A stretch of DNA of 23,153 nucleotides from DASRFA01 sp035651755 (lineage in GTDB: Bacteria > Desulfobacterota > Binatia > UBA12015), in assembly GCA_035651755.1 (NCBI GenBank), contig DASRFA010000010.1, forward strand, positions 1 through 23,153. Direction: 5' to 3'. This document shows, in pieces, positions 9,437 to 17,140 of this stretch (position 1 is the first letter of the stretch; the number at the start of each line of letters is the position of its first letter). The notes beneath the pieces are model-generated. The model had not been told where the DNA came from and did not search any database. It saw only the letters and a list, made by a program, of their open reading frames with translations. Position numbers and translations under genes: made by a program.

Positions 9437-9473
9437 CGGAGCGCGCGACAGCTGGTCGCGGTCGCGCGCTCCG
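9437..9473. terminator. 13-bp perfect inverted repeat between convergent genes (bidirectional terminator)
   Basis: CGGAGCGCGCGAC (9437-9449) is perfectly complementary to GTCGCGCGCTCCG (9461-9473), with an 11-base loop. It sits 5 bases after the DAHP synthase stop and 12 bases beyond the stop of the convergent minus-strand gene at 9486, the expected place for a shared terminator. There is no clear T-run on either side, so a Rho-independent mechanism is not certain. Confidence 0.62.
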
Positions 9474-9485
9474 CGCTCGGTCCGG

Positions 9486-11483
9486 TCACGGCGCCGGCGG
9501 CACCTGGTAGTTGACGAACGGCTTCTGCGCGTCGGGGACCGCGATGTACGCCTCCTCGCCGCTCGCCGTGATCGCCAACATCGTCTGCGCGCACAGGTTC
9601 TTCAGGTTCGGGCTCGACTGGTTCATGCAGAAGTTCGGGTTCGGGATGTGGAGCTCTTTGATCTGGTGCATCTCACCCGTGTAGGTGTCGGTGACCATCT
9701 TCGGGACCTCCTCCACCTTGAGGGTGATGAAGTCCGTCGTGTTGGACGCGGTCTTGTAGAACGACATCCGGCAGTACTGCTTCTTGACGCCGTCCTGCCA
9801 GAACGAGATCGGCGCGTTCCCTCCGATCGTCGTATTCGGGATGGTCACCAGCGAGCCGCAGACCTTCACGTGGTGCCAGCCCGGGCCCCAGACGGCGCGG
9901 TACTGCTGGTAGAAGTCGAACGGCTCCTTGTTGGCCAGCACCGACGAGCCACCGACGTCGACGATGAAGCCGGATCCGCGGTTCTGGAAGTTTCCGAAGC
10001 GGTCGTCGATCGAGAACGAGTAGGCGCCCGGCGCGTCGAGGCCGTCGTCCTTGTTGTGCACGAGACGCGTGTACGGGTTCAGGTTGAAGGGGCTGTTGTA
10101 GGGCGCCCAGAACAGGATGAACTTGTCGAACTGGTAGCCGAGCTGGTCCCCCATGATGTTGCCCCAGGGAACGCTGCGCTGGAGCGCCTGGACGCTCTGA
10201 TTCAGCCGCCCGTTCTCCGAGTTGTCCGGCAGGAACCCGACGATCAGGTCGAGGACGCAGAGGTCCTTCGCGTTGCCCGCGAGACCCGCGCATTGGCCGA
10301 AGTCGTCGAAGTAGTTCCAGACGTACCGGACGGTCTCGCGGAAGCGGTTGCAGAACTGCTGCTTGTTGAAGCTCGGCAGGTTGCTCGGCCAGTCCGTGAT
10401 CGCGCCGATGTTCGTGCACGGATCCGTGTCGATCCACTTCTTCCAGCGCGCGGCGAGGTTGTTGACCGACGCGTTCGAGATGTTGCCGGGGCCCATCTTG
10501 ATGGTCCCGTCGATGAGGAAGGGCCGCGTGTTGCAGCATTCGAGGAAGCCGCCCGGCGAGGGGCAGCAGTCCCCGGCGAGTTGTGAGCATGCCGGCGTCG
10601 CGGAGCACGCTGCCGGGTCGCCGTTCGAGGTGGGCGTATACAGGGCAGACTCCGCCACCGTCCGGACGTTGTGGACGAAGTTGAAGGCGCCTTCGATGTG
10701 GTTCGTCCGGCTCGCGCCCAGGTCGTTGAAGATGTTGTTCGGCCAGTTGAGCGTCGTGTATGCGGCGAACTGCGACCAGAGCGGGTTGCCGTTGTCCTGG
10801 ATGTCGAGGAAGCTCTGGGTCCGCTGGTTGAACGTCGCGTACGGCATGACGGTGCCCATGAACCGCGTGGCTCCGCCGTCCTCGAGGTTGATCGCGAGCG
10901 GCAGGTACACCTCGTCGACGTACGAGAGGTCGATGTCGACCATCGGGATGCCGGCGGGATTGTTGCGGTCGGGGAATCCCCTGCCGGTCGAGGGGTTGAT
11001 CGAGTCGATCGTGTACTCGACGAGCTGGGCGGGGGCGTCGAGCGGGTACTGATCGCTCGCGTTGCCGGTCCAGCAGGCGTCGTTGTCGCAGAGCGGCGGG
11101 TTCCAGACCATGTTGTCCGCCACGGTGCGCTGGACCACGTTCGCGCGACTCTCGTAGGTCGTCAGGTCGACGGGGAAGATGTAGACGCGGACGGCGTTGT
11201 ACCAGCAGGGCGGGTTCTTCGGGATCGTCACCTTGACGAGGTCCCCGGTCGCGAGCCCGGCGCCCTTCGCTCCCTTGTTCACGATGATGCGGCGCTGCTT
11301 GCTGAGCGGCCCGCAGTTGTCCTTCTCGTTCGACGCGATCACCGGGTAGATCTTGATCGGCAGCTCGTTCTTGAAGGTGATGTAGCGCTGGAACGGATCG
11401 GTGACCGCCTCGGCGACGATCGCGCGCGACGCGACCACGCACGCGATGGTGCACAGCAGAACCTTGAAACGGTCGACGAGCAT
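9486..11483 (-). CDS. Large secreted Cys- and Asn-rich protein of unknown function
   Basis: 665 residues. I do not recognise the family with confidence. A clear signal peptide opens the protein (MLVDRFKVLLCTIACVVASR, cleavage near AEA about residues 24-27). The start at 11483 has an excellent ribosome binding site (GGGAGGAAGG on the minus strand, 11502-11493). The mature part starts with a strand-rich segment (FQRYITFKNELPIKIYPVI), and later has VDIDLSYVDEVYLPLAI, which vaguely recalls thaumatin-like/GH64 beta-glucanase folds. A compact cysteine cluster lies at Cys293, Cys299, Cys306-307 and Cys316-317 (spacing C-x5-C-x6-CC-x8-CC), and more scattered cysteines suggest disulfides outside the cytoplasm. 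Asn, Lys, Tyr and Phe are noticeably commoner than in neighbouring proteins. It stands alone between a convergent DAHP synthase and a divergent VOC gene. A wall-polysaccharide-related or structural exported role is speculation. Confidence 0.85.
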   Translation of the reverse strand: MLVDRFKVLLCTIACVVASRAIVAEAVTDPFQRYITFKNELPIKIYPVIASNEKDNCGPLSKQRRIIVNKGAKGAGLATGDLVKVTIPKNPPCWYNAVRVYIFPVDLTTYESRANVVQRTVADNMVWNPPLCDNDACWTGNASDQYPLDAPAQLVEYTIDSINPSTGRGFPDRNNPAGIPMVDIDLSYVDEVYLPLAINLEDGGATRFMGTVMPYATFNQRTQSFLDIQDNGNPLWSQFAAYTTLNWPNNIFNDLGASRTNHIEGAFNFVHNVRTVAESALYTPTSNGDPAACSATPACSQLAGDCCPSPGGFLECCNTRPFLIDGTIKMGPGNISNASVNNLAARWKKWIDTDPCTNIGAITDWPSNLPSFNKQQFCNRFRETVRYVWNYFDDFGQCAGLAGNAKDLCVLDLIVGFLPDNSENGRLNQSVQALQRSVPWGNIMGDQLGYQFDKFILFWAPYNSPFNLNPYTRLVHNKDDGLDAPGAYSFSIDDRFGNFQNRGSGFIVDVGGSSVLANKEPFDFYQQYRAVWGPGWHHVKVCGSLVTIPNTTIGGNAPISFWQDGVKKQYCRMSFYKTASNTTDFITLKVEEVPKMVTDTYTGEMHQIKELHIPNPNFCMNQSSPNLKNLCAQTMLAITASGEEAYIAVPDAQKPFVNYQVPPAP

Positions 11484-11755
11484 GTTGCGAGACCTTCCTC
11501 CCTTTTTCCGCTGCCGGCATGCGGCGGCGAGTCCCTCGGGTATCACCTGGGACCGGCAACGCTAGCGGTCGCCCACGAACCCCGCGAGGCGATATCGAGC
11601 GAATCATCGGCAGAAGCCCAATTCTTCGTAAGCGCACCCGCGCCGCCGAAGCGGACTCCCCATCGACCGCGACTCGCGATGTCGGGTGCGGGCGTTTCGA
11701 CGCGCGCGCGGCTGTGCCGTTTGCGTCGCCCCGACCGGCGAGCGATGGCACCGCC

Positions 11756-12166
11756 ATGGGTGACATCGCGATCCTCGGGCTCGACCACGTCGTGCTGCGG
11801 ACGAAGCAGCTCGAGCGCGTCCTCGGCTTCTACCGGGACACGCTGGGCTGTCCGGTCGAGCGCACGATCGAGCCGATCGGCCTCTATCAGCTGCGAGCGG
11901 GCGCGGCTCTCGTGGACGTGATCGATTCCAACGTGTGGGCGCCCGCCGAGGCGGGACCCGGCGAGTCGAAGTACGACCACTTCTGCCTCGCCGTGGCGGC
12001 CGACGATCCGCGAGACATCGTCGCCGCGCTCGATGCGGCCGGCATCGAGCACGGCGATCCGGCGGAGCGCTACGGCGCGACCGGAAACGGCACGTCGATC
12101 TACGCGATCGATCCCGACGGACGGACCGTCGAGCTGAAGATCACCGGGCGGCGCACAGTCGCATGA
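11756..12166 (+). CDS. VOC-superfamily (glyoxalase/bleomycin resistance/dioxygenase-fold) protein
   Basis: A 136-residue single-domain vicinal oxygen chelate protein built from two beta-alpha-beta-beta-beta modules. Likely metal ligands are His11 (GLDHVVL), His75 (YDHFCLAV) and Glu126 (DPDGRTVELKI), the pattern seen in glyoxalase I and fosfomycin-resistance-like proteins. The length is typical. The ATG at 11756 begins the conserved first strand a few residues later; the same frame is open for about 80 codons upstream, but that stretch shows no domain and has no better start. It diverges from the secreted protein across a 272-bp gap in which I see no other gene. An epoxide-hydrolase-like gene follows 51 bp downstream. 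The substrate is unknown. Confidence 0.87.
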   Translation: MGDIAILGLDHVVLRTKQLERVLGFYRDTLGCPVERTIEPIGLYQLRAGAALVDVIDSNVWAPAEAGPGESKYDHFCLAVAADDPRDIVAALDAAGIEHGDPAERYGATGNGTSIYAIDPDGRTVELKITGRRTVA

Positions 12167-12175
12167 CCTTCGGCG

Positions 12176-12197
12176 CGCGCGGTTGAAGCGCCGCGCG
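12176..12197 (+). repeat. Small inverted repeat between the VOC and hydrolase genes
   Basis: CGCGCGG (12176-12182) and CCGCGCG (12191-12197) form a 7-bp stem with an 8-base loop, 9 bases after the VOC stop and 20 bases before the hydrolase start. It could attenuate read-through between the two genes. The low sequence complexity makes chance pairing possible. Confidence 0.3.
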
Positions 12198-12217
12198 ACG
12201 TCGAGCAAGGTGCCGCC

Positions 12218-13165
12218 ATGGCAGAGGAAAGCTTCGAGGTGCAGCGCGCCGTCGTCCGCGACGGCGTCCGGCTCGCGTACGTCCGAGAGGGAGACGGCGG
12301 CATGCCGCTCCTGCTCGTCCACGGGTACCCCGAGACGAAGCGCATCTGGTGGCGGAACATCCGCCCGCTCGCCGACGCCGGCTTCGAGGTCATCGTCCCC
12401 GACCTCCGCGGCTTTGCCGACTCCGACCTCGCCCCCGACGACCGTTACGACGTCGCCGCCCACGCGCGCGACATGCACGCGCTCGTGCACGACGTCCTCG
12501 GACACGACGCGTGCGTCGCCGCGGCCGGCGACCTCGGCGGCGTCGTCGTCGAGGACCTCTGCCTCCGCTACCCCGGCTTCGTCGTGCGGCAGTGCCTCTT
12601 CAACACCGTCGTGCCGTTCCTCGCCGCCGAGTACGAGGCCGCCGGGATCCCGGCGCAGCCGGGCCGCGACGCCCGCCCGCAGACCGACTACTTCCTACGG
12701 CAGGCGACCGACGCCGACGGGCTCGCACGCGAGCTCGACACGCCGGAGCGCCGGCGCGCCTACATCGCCGACTTCTACGGCCATCGCTTCTGGGCGGCGC
12801 CGGGCACGTTCGCGCGCGCCGACGTCGACTTCATGACCGAGCCGTTCGCCGACGCGGCAAAGCTCCGCGCGAGCTGGGCGAACTACGAGTACGCGACCGG
12901 GAACCGGACGGCGCCCGAGCCGGTCTTCCTCTTCTCGAAGATCGACGTGCCGACGCTCGTCCTGTGGGGACCGGAGGACCACGTCGTCCCCGACGACTTC
13001 ACGCGGAAGGCGAAAGTCGCGTTCACCGAGATCGTCGGTCCGTTCGTCGTCGAGGGCGCCGGCCACTTCCTCCAGTGGGAGGCCGCGCACGTCTTCAACC
13101 AGGCGATGCGCTACTTCTGCGCCGACCTGGTCACCGGCAGGCGGTCGCGCGCCGCCGCTCGGTGA
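12218..13165 (+). CDS. Alpha/beta hydrolase, epoxide hydrolase-like (Asp nucleophile)
   Basis: 315 residues, typical for epoxide hydrolase/haloalkane dehalogenase-type hydrolases. The oxyanion-hole motif H35-G-Y-P38 is followed by PDLRGFADSD and a nucleophile elbow A-G-D105-L-G-G, where the nucleophile is Asp rather than Ser. The acid is probably the Asp of LWGPEDHVVP and the base the His of EGAGHFLQWE, so a full triad is present. The residue after the nucleophile is Leu, not the Trp that stabilises halide in haloalkane dehalogenases or is common in epoxide hydrolases. Dehalogenation is therefore less likely. A cap domain lies about residues 135-215. The ATG at 12218 has a GCAAGG sequence about 8 bases upstream. 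The VOC gene lies upstream and the amidotransferase 7 bp downstream, suggesting a three-gene unit. Confidence 0.88.
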   Translation: MAEESFEVQRAVVRDGVRLAYVREGDGGMPLLLVHGYPETKRIWWRNIRPLADAGFEVIVPDLRGFADSDLAPDDRYDVAAHARDMHALVHDVLGHDACVAAAGDLGGVVVEDLCLRYPGFVVRQCLFNTVVPFLAAEYEAAGIPAQPGRDARPQTDYFLRQATDADGLARELDTPERRRAYIADFYGHRFWAAPGTFARADVDFMTEPFADAAKLRASWANYEYATGNRTAPEPVFLFSKIDVPTLVLWGPEDHVVPDDFTRKAKVAFTEIVGPFVVEGAGHFLQWEAAHVFNQAMRYFCADLVTGRRSRAAAR

Positions 13166-13172
13166 GGCACCC

Positions 13173-13895
13173 GTGCCGCGCGCAGTGATCCTCCAGCACG
13201 TCGCCTGCGAGGGACCCGGGCGCATCGCGACGGCGCTCGCGAAGCGGCGGATCGAGCAGCACCTCGTCCGCATCGATCGCGGCGACGCCGTACCGCGTAC
13301 GATCGAGGGCTGGGATGCGCTCGTCGTGATGGGCGGCCCGATGGGCGTGTACGAGGCGGACCGCTACCCGCACCTGAAGGACGAGATCCGGTTGATCCAG
13401 GACGCGATCGCCGCGCACTGCCCCACCCTGGGGATCTGCCTCGGGAGCCAGCTCGTCGCCGCCGCTCTGGGCGCGCCGGTCGCGCCCGGGCCGCGGAAGG
13501 AGATCGGCTGGCATCCCGTGGAGGTGTACGGCGAGGTCGACGACCTGCTGCTCCGCGAGGCTCCGCGCCGGATGCTGCCGCTCCACTGGCACGGCGATCA
13601 GTTCGACCTCCGGAGCATCGGCGGAGCGACGACGCTCGCGCGCTCGGCGATCACCCGCGCGCAGGCGTTTCACTGCTGCCAGAACGCGTGGGGGCTCCTC
13701 TTCCACCTCGAGGCGGACGTGGCGCAGGTCCAGGCGATGACCGAGACCTTCGCGGAAGAGCTGCGCTCCTGCGGCATCGCACCCGACGCGATCCTCGCCG
13801 ACGCCCGGCGAAACGTCGCGGCGCTCGAGCCGGTCGCCGACGCCGTGTTCGGAGCGTTTGCCGACGAAGTCATCCGGCGTCCGGCGCACGAATGA
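13173..13895 (+). CDS. Class I glutamine amidotransferase (GMP synthase-like, stand-alone)
   Basis: A 240-residue protein with the triad-type GATase fold: the oxyanion strand VVMGGPMGVYE, nucleophile Cys89 in GICLGSQL, and His178/Glu180 in GLLFHLEAD. Stand-alone proteins of this group resemble the amidotransferase half of GMP synthase and include glutaminases and gamma-glutamyl hydrolases such as those acting on glutamyl-amine conjugates. The true acceptor is unknown and no synthetase partner is adjacent. Translation begins at a GTG with TGAGG 5-6 bases upstream, overlapping the hydrolase stop region. It is convergent with the methyltransferase at 13944, leaving 48 bp. The C-terminal 40 residues are helical and beyond the conserved core. 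Confidence 0.88.
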   Translation: MPRAVILQHVACEGPGRIATALAKRRIEQHLVRIDRGDAVPRTIEGWDALVVMGGPMGVYEADRYPHLKDEIRLIQDAIAAHCPTLGICLGSQLVAAALGAPVAPGPRKEIGWHPVEVYGEVDDLLLREAPRRMLPLHWHGDQFDLRSIGGATTLARSAITRAQAFHCCQNAWGLLFHLEADVAQVQAMTETFAEELRSCGIAPDAILADARRNVAALEPVADAVFGAFADEVIRRPAHE

Positions 13896-13943
13896 CGCGC
13901 GTCGCAGCGCGCGCCTCCGCGCCGACCGCCGTGCCGCGACGGT

Positions 13944-14714
13944 TCAGCCCGCTGCGCGAGCCGTCGCCGGCTTGACGGCGGCGAATCGCAGGCGCGTATA
14001 GTCGGCGGTCCAGCGGCCTTCGGCGTCGCTCAGGACCGGTTGCAGGGCGTCGCGCACCTCGGCGAGGAACTTCGGGCGCTCGCCTTCCGGCAGCTTCGCC
14101 GTGGCCCACTCCCCGAACGTCTCGAGCCATCCCACGACGTCGCCGGGAAGCGGCGTCGGGCGGTCGAAGAGCTCGATCGACCGCACCTCGAAGCCACGCC
14201 GCTCGAGGCGGCCGCGGTAGTCCGCGACCGTCGGGAAGTACCACGGATCGGCCGCGCGGCCGTCGACGCCCCGGCGCTCGAGCGCCGCGATCAGCGCCGT
14301 CCGGATCCGCTCGACGCAGCGATGCCCGCCCATCTCCCCGACGAAGCGCCCGCCCGGCACCAGCGCGCGCCAGACGCCGTCGATCACGGCGTCGGCGCGC
14401 TTCATCCAGTGGAGTGCGGCGTTGCTGAAGACGGCGTCGAAGGCGGCGTCGAAGTCGAGCTCCTCGCCGCTCTCGACGCGCGCGTCGATCCCGCGCTCGC
14501 GCGCCGCCGCGACCTGCTCGGGGCTGCCGTCGACCCCGACGACCTTGCAGCCGAGCTCGACGAGCCGCGCCGTCAGCACGCCGTCGCCGCAGCCGACGTC
14601 GAGCACGCGCTCGCCGGCCCGCGGCGCGAGCAGCGCCACGACCGGCACGCCGAGATCGGAGACGAAGCGCGCGTTCCGGTCGTAGCCTTCGGGATCCCAG
14701 CGTTGCGACGTCAC
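13944..14714 (-). CDS. Class I SAM-dependent methyltransferase (trans-aconitate methyltransferase-like)
   Basis: 256 residues. SAM-binding motif I is VLDVGCGDG (37-45), followed by the acidic end of strand 2 (VVGVDGSPEQV), FDAVFSNAALHWMK and the post-motif LVPGGRFVGEMGG. The Tam/UbiE-like opening (RWDPEGYDRNARFVSDLG) fits a start at GTG 14714 (V-T-S-Q-R-W). The frame stays open further upstream to a GTG at 14771, but those residues look non-coding. It probably methylates a small carboxylic acid or similar metabolite, but the substrate is not determined. It lies downstream of the acyl-CoA dehydrogenase-MaoC pair on the same strand with a 109-bp gap containing a hairpin, so cotranscription is uncertain. 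It is convergent with the amidotransferase. Confidence 0.88.
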   Translation of the reverse strand: MTSQRWDPEGYDRNARFVSDLGVPVVALLAPRAGERVLDVGCGDGVLTARLVELGCKVVGVDGSPEQVAAARERGIDARVESGEELDFDAAFDAVFSNAALHWMKRADAVIDGVWRALVPGGRFVGEMGGHRCVERIRTALIAALERRGVDGRAADPWYFPTVADYRGRLERRGFEVRSIELFDRPTPLPGDVVGWLETFGEWATAKLPEGERPKFLAEVRDALQPVLSDAEGRWTADYTRLRFAAVKPATARAAG

Positions 14715-14795
14715 GTCCCTGCCGCATACGCGGTCCGCCGCGCGGTGTCGAGCGTCAAGCGGTCGTCGCACGAGGGGACCGATCCGGGCCCACTC

Positions 14796-14820
14796 CCCGC
14801 GCGCTCGCTTCGCTCGCGGG
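14796..14820 (-). terminator. Weak stem-loop after the MaoC gene
   Basis: CCCGCG (14796-14801) pairs with CGCGGG (14815-14820) around a 13-base loop that holds a CGCTCGC direct repeat. The stem begins 3 bases beyond the minus-strand stop at 14824. It is short and has no U-tract, so the call rests on position. Confidence 0.3.
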
Positions 14821-14823
14821 TCG

Positions 14824-15870
14824 TCATGCCTGACGTTTCGGCATCAGGTCCCAGTAATCGACGTCGAGGAGGACGCGCTCGTCGTAGCGCTCGCCACCCT
14901 TCCCGTCGGGGACGCGGGGCTCGAAGCTCTCCTCGACGGACGGATCGGAGTCGCGCACGGCGACCAGGCGCAGGCGGAGCGCTCCCCACGGGGAGCCCGG
15001 GACGTCGTGCGTCTCCAGGACCTCGCTGTAGGAGTAGATCGTCATTCCGGGGTGGACCGGGTTCGCGTGCACGCAGCTGTTCATCGCGACCAGGCCCGAG
15101 CGGTTCTCGAGGCCGTTGAACGCCTGCGCGTAGGCGATCGCGATCGTCATGCCGCCGTAGACGAGAGGGTTCCCCTGCGTCAGGACCGCGTCGAGGTGGA
15201 CCTTCGCGCTGTTCTGCCAGAGGCGCGTGTAGGACGCGTGGTCGGAGCGGTACACGGTCATCCCGTCGTAGTGGAAGATGCGCTCGCGCGGCGCGTAGTC
15301 CTCGAAGAACGAGCGCCCGCCGGTCTCGCGCGTCGTCGGGAGCGGGCCGGAAAGCGACGGCAGATCGGCCGGAGCGACGGAGGTCGGAAGCTTTGGGACG
15401 ACCGGCGCCTCCAGGAAGCGCGTCGGCTTGCTCGCGTCGCGCTTCCGGACCATCACCCAGCGCGTGAACTCGAGCACCGTCTCGCCGCGCTGGTTCCGAC
15501 CGACCGTCTCGACGTAGACGTTCCCGGTCTCGCGGTTCGAGTTCTCCTTCAGGCCGAGGATCTTGATCGCGGTCGAGATCTCGTCGCCGTGGAAAACGGG
15601 CGCGCGCCACACCATGCCGGCGTAGCCGAGGTTCGCGCGCGCGTTGGCCGAGACGTCGCGCACCGTCTGCCCGACGACGACGTGGAACGCGATGAGCGGG
15701 TGGACGCGGCCCTCGGCGCTGCAGAAGCGCGGCGTGCGGTCGCCGGTGATCGCGATGTTCCACGCGGTCTCGCCGGCGGTGATCGCGCGCGGCGTCGGGC
15801 AGACGATCTCGCGGCCGATCTCGTAGTCCTCGAAGAAGGTCCCCGTCCGTCCCTTGCCCTGCTGGCCCAT
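14824..15870 (-). CDS. MaoC-family double-hotdog hydratase (mesaconyl-CoA hydratase-like)
   Basis: 348 residues with two hotdog repeats, each opening with an FFEDY motif (residues about 12-16 and 190-200). The first half (LIAFHVVVGQTVRDVSANA, ANLGYAGMVWRAPVFHGDE, LKENSNRETGNVYVETVG, TRWVMVRKRD) closely recalls mesaconyl-CoA/beta-methylmalyl-CoA dehydratases. The second half has SDHASYTRLWQNSAKVHLD, which carries the hydratase site. Known relatives reversibly hydrate mesaconyl-CoA in the ethylmalonyl-CoA or methylaspartate cycles, but many paralogues act on other branched enoyl-CoAs. ATG 15870 has a GGGGCG-rich stretch as ribosome binding site. The acyl-CoA dehydrogenase ends 16 bp upstream, so this is probably a two-step dehydrogenation/hydration module. 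The family is firm; the exact substrate is inferred. Confidence 0.88.
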   Translation of the reverse strand: MGQQGKGRTGTFFEDYEIGREIVCPTPRAITAGETAWNIAITGDRTPRFCSAEGRVHPLIAFHVVVGQTVRDVSANARANLGYAGMVWRAPVFHGDEISTAIKILGLKENSNRETGNVYVETVGRNQRGETVLEFTRWVMVRKRDASKPTRFLEAPVVPKLPTSVAPADLPSLSGPLPTTRETGGRSFFEDYAPRERIFHYDGMTVYRSDHASYTRLWQNSAKVHLDAVLTQGNPLVYGGMTIAIAYAQAFNGLENRSGLVAMNSCVHANPVHPGMTIYSYSEVLETHDVPGSPWGALRLRLVAVRDSDPSVEESFEPRVPDGKGGERYDERVLLDVDYWDLMPKRQA

Positions 15871-15886
15871 CGCGACGCCCCGAAGC

Positions 15887-17050
15887 TCAGTCGCGCGGCA
15901 GGCCGAGCATGCGCTGCGCGATGATGTTCCGCTGGATCTCGTTCGTCCCGCCGGCGATCGTCGCGGCCCGCGAGAACAGCAGGTGCTGCGCGAAGCGTCC
16001 GCCCGCGACCGCGTGCGGCGATCCGCGGAGCAGGAGCCCGTGCGATCCGAGCAGCTCGATCCCGAAGTCGCCGATCGCCTGCGAGAGGTCCGCCCAGAAG
16101 GTCTTCACGATCGACGTCTCGGCTCCGGGGGTCTCGCCGCGCCCGAGCCGGGTCAGCATCTCGAGGTTCATGAACCGCATGATCTCGGTCTCGAGATAGA
16201 GGCGCGCGATGCGCTGGCGGACGGCGGCGTCGCGAGTGCGCCCGCGCTCGCGGAGCTGCGCGATCAGGTCGTCGACCCCGATCCTCGCCAGCACCTGCTC
16301 CTTGATCGCGTAGTTCGTGCCGCGCTCGTGCGCGAGCGTCACCTGCGTCAGTCGCCAGCCCTCGTTCGGCTTCCCGATGAGCTGCGTGCGCGGCACCCGC
16401 ACGTTCTCGAGGAAGACCTCGTTGAACTCGGACGCGCCGTTCAGCTGGCGGAGCGGCCGGACGTCGATGCCCGGCGAATGCATGTCGACGATGAAGTACG
16501 AGATCCCGCGGTGCTTGGCGGCGGTCGGATCCGTCCGCGCGAGGAGGATCGCCCAGCGCGCGTGCTGCGCGTAGCTCGTCCAGACCTTCTGGCCGTTCAC
16601 GACCCAGTCGTCGCCGTCGAGCTCGGCGCGCGTCCGGAGTGCGGCGAGGTCGGAGCCGGCCCCCGGCTCCGAGTAGAGCTGGCACCAGATCTCGTCGGCG
16701 GAGAGGATGCCCGGCAGGAACTGCCGGCGCTGCTCGTCGGTCCCGAAGTGCATGAGCGTCGGTCCGACGTTGTTGATCCCGACCCGGTTCACGAACTGCG
16801 GCGCGCGCGCCCGCGCCATCTCCTCGGCGAAGATCGCCTGCTGCATCGGGGTCGCGTCGCGGCCGCCGTAGGCGCGCGGCCAGTGGATCCCGACCCAGCC
16901 GCCGCGGTGCATGCGGCGCTGGAAGTCGCGCAGCCAGTCGAACTCTTCGTCGAGGTCCTCGGGCGGCTCCGCGCGCGGGACGTTCGCCTCGAGGAACGCT
17001 CGCAGCTCGGCGCGGAACCGCTCTTCGACCTCGCTGTACGAGAGGTCCAT
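15887..17050 (-). CDS. Acyl-CoA dehydrogenase (FadE-type)
   Basis: 387 residues, full length for a FAD-dependent acyl-CoA dehydrogenase. The N-terminal helical domain includes GWVGIHWPRAYGGRDAT. The middle beta domain carries QLYSEPGAGSDLA and VVNGQKVWTSYAQHARW (the FAD/substrate loops). The C-terminal domain ends with ATIAGGTNEIQRNIIAQRM and LGLPRD. At the site where MCAD-type enzymes have their catalytic Glu (YEGT) this protein has Gly (AGGT). Glu242 in LAHERGTNYA lies where isovaleryl-CoA dehydrogenase-type enzymes place theirs, so it is the likely base; that is inference. This C-terminal signature is common in mycobacterial-type FadE proteins for ring or branched acyl-CoAs. The ribosome binding site before 17050 is weak. 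The MaoC gene follows 16 bp downstream. Confidence 0.93.
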   Translation of the reverse strand: MDLSYSEVEERFRAELRAFLEANVPRAEPPEDLDEEFDWLRDFQRRMHRGGWVGIHWPRAYGGRDATPMQQAIFAEEMARARAPQFVNRVGINNVGPTLMHFGTDEQRRQFLPGILSADEIWCQLYSEPGAGSDLAALRTRAELDGDDWVVNGQKVWTSYAQHARWAILLARTDPTAAKHRGISYFIVDMHSPGIDVRPLRQLNGASEFNEVFLENVRVPRTQLIGKPNEGWRLTQVTLAHERGTNYAIKEQVLARIGVDDLIAQLRERGRTRDAAVRQRIARLYLETEIMRFMNLEMLTRLGRGETPGAETSIVKTFWADLSQAIGDFGIELLGSHGLLLRGSPHAVAGGRFAQHLLFSRAATIAGGTNEIQRNIIAQRMLGLPRD

Positions 17051-17140
17051 CGACCGTTCGACGTATCAACCTGCGGCGCGGCGCGCCACGTTGCGCGACG
17101 ACGTGGCGCTGCCCGTCGGCGCCGGTGCGCCAGCGCCTGT

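Noticed and set aside
11519..11755. An N-terminal extension of the VOC protein
   Set aside because: The open frame continues upstream but encodes an Arg-rich stretch with no domain, and the VOC fold starts a few residues after ATG 11756.
9673..11766. A 697-codon minus-strand open frame over the secreted protein
   Set aside because: A low-complexity shadow; the other frame has a signal peptide, a strong ribosome binding site and ordinary protein composition.
12218..13165. Haloalkane dehalogenase, possibly linked with the haloperoxidase in a halogen cycle
   Set aside because: The halide-stabilising Trp after the nucleophile is Leu, and the two genes are over 7 kb apart with unrelated genes between.
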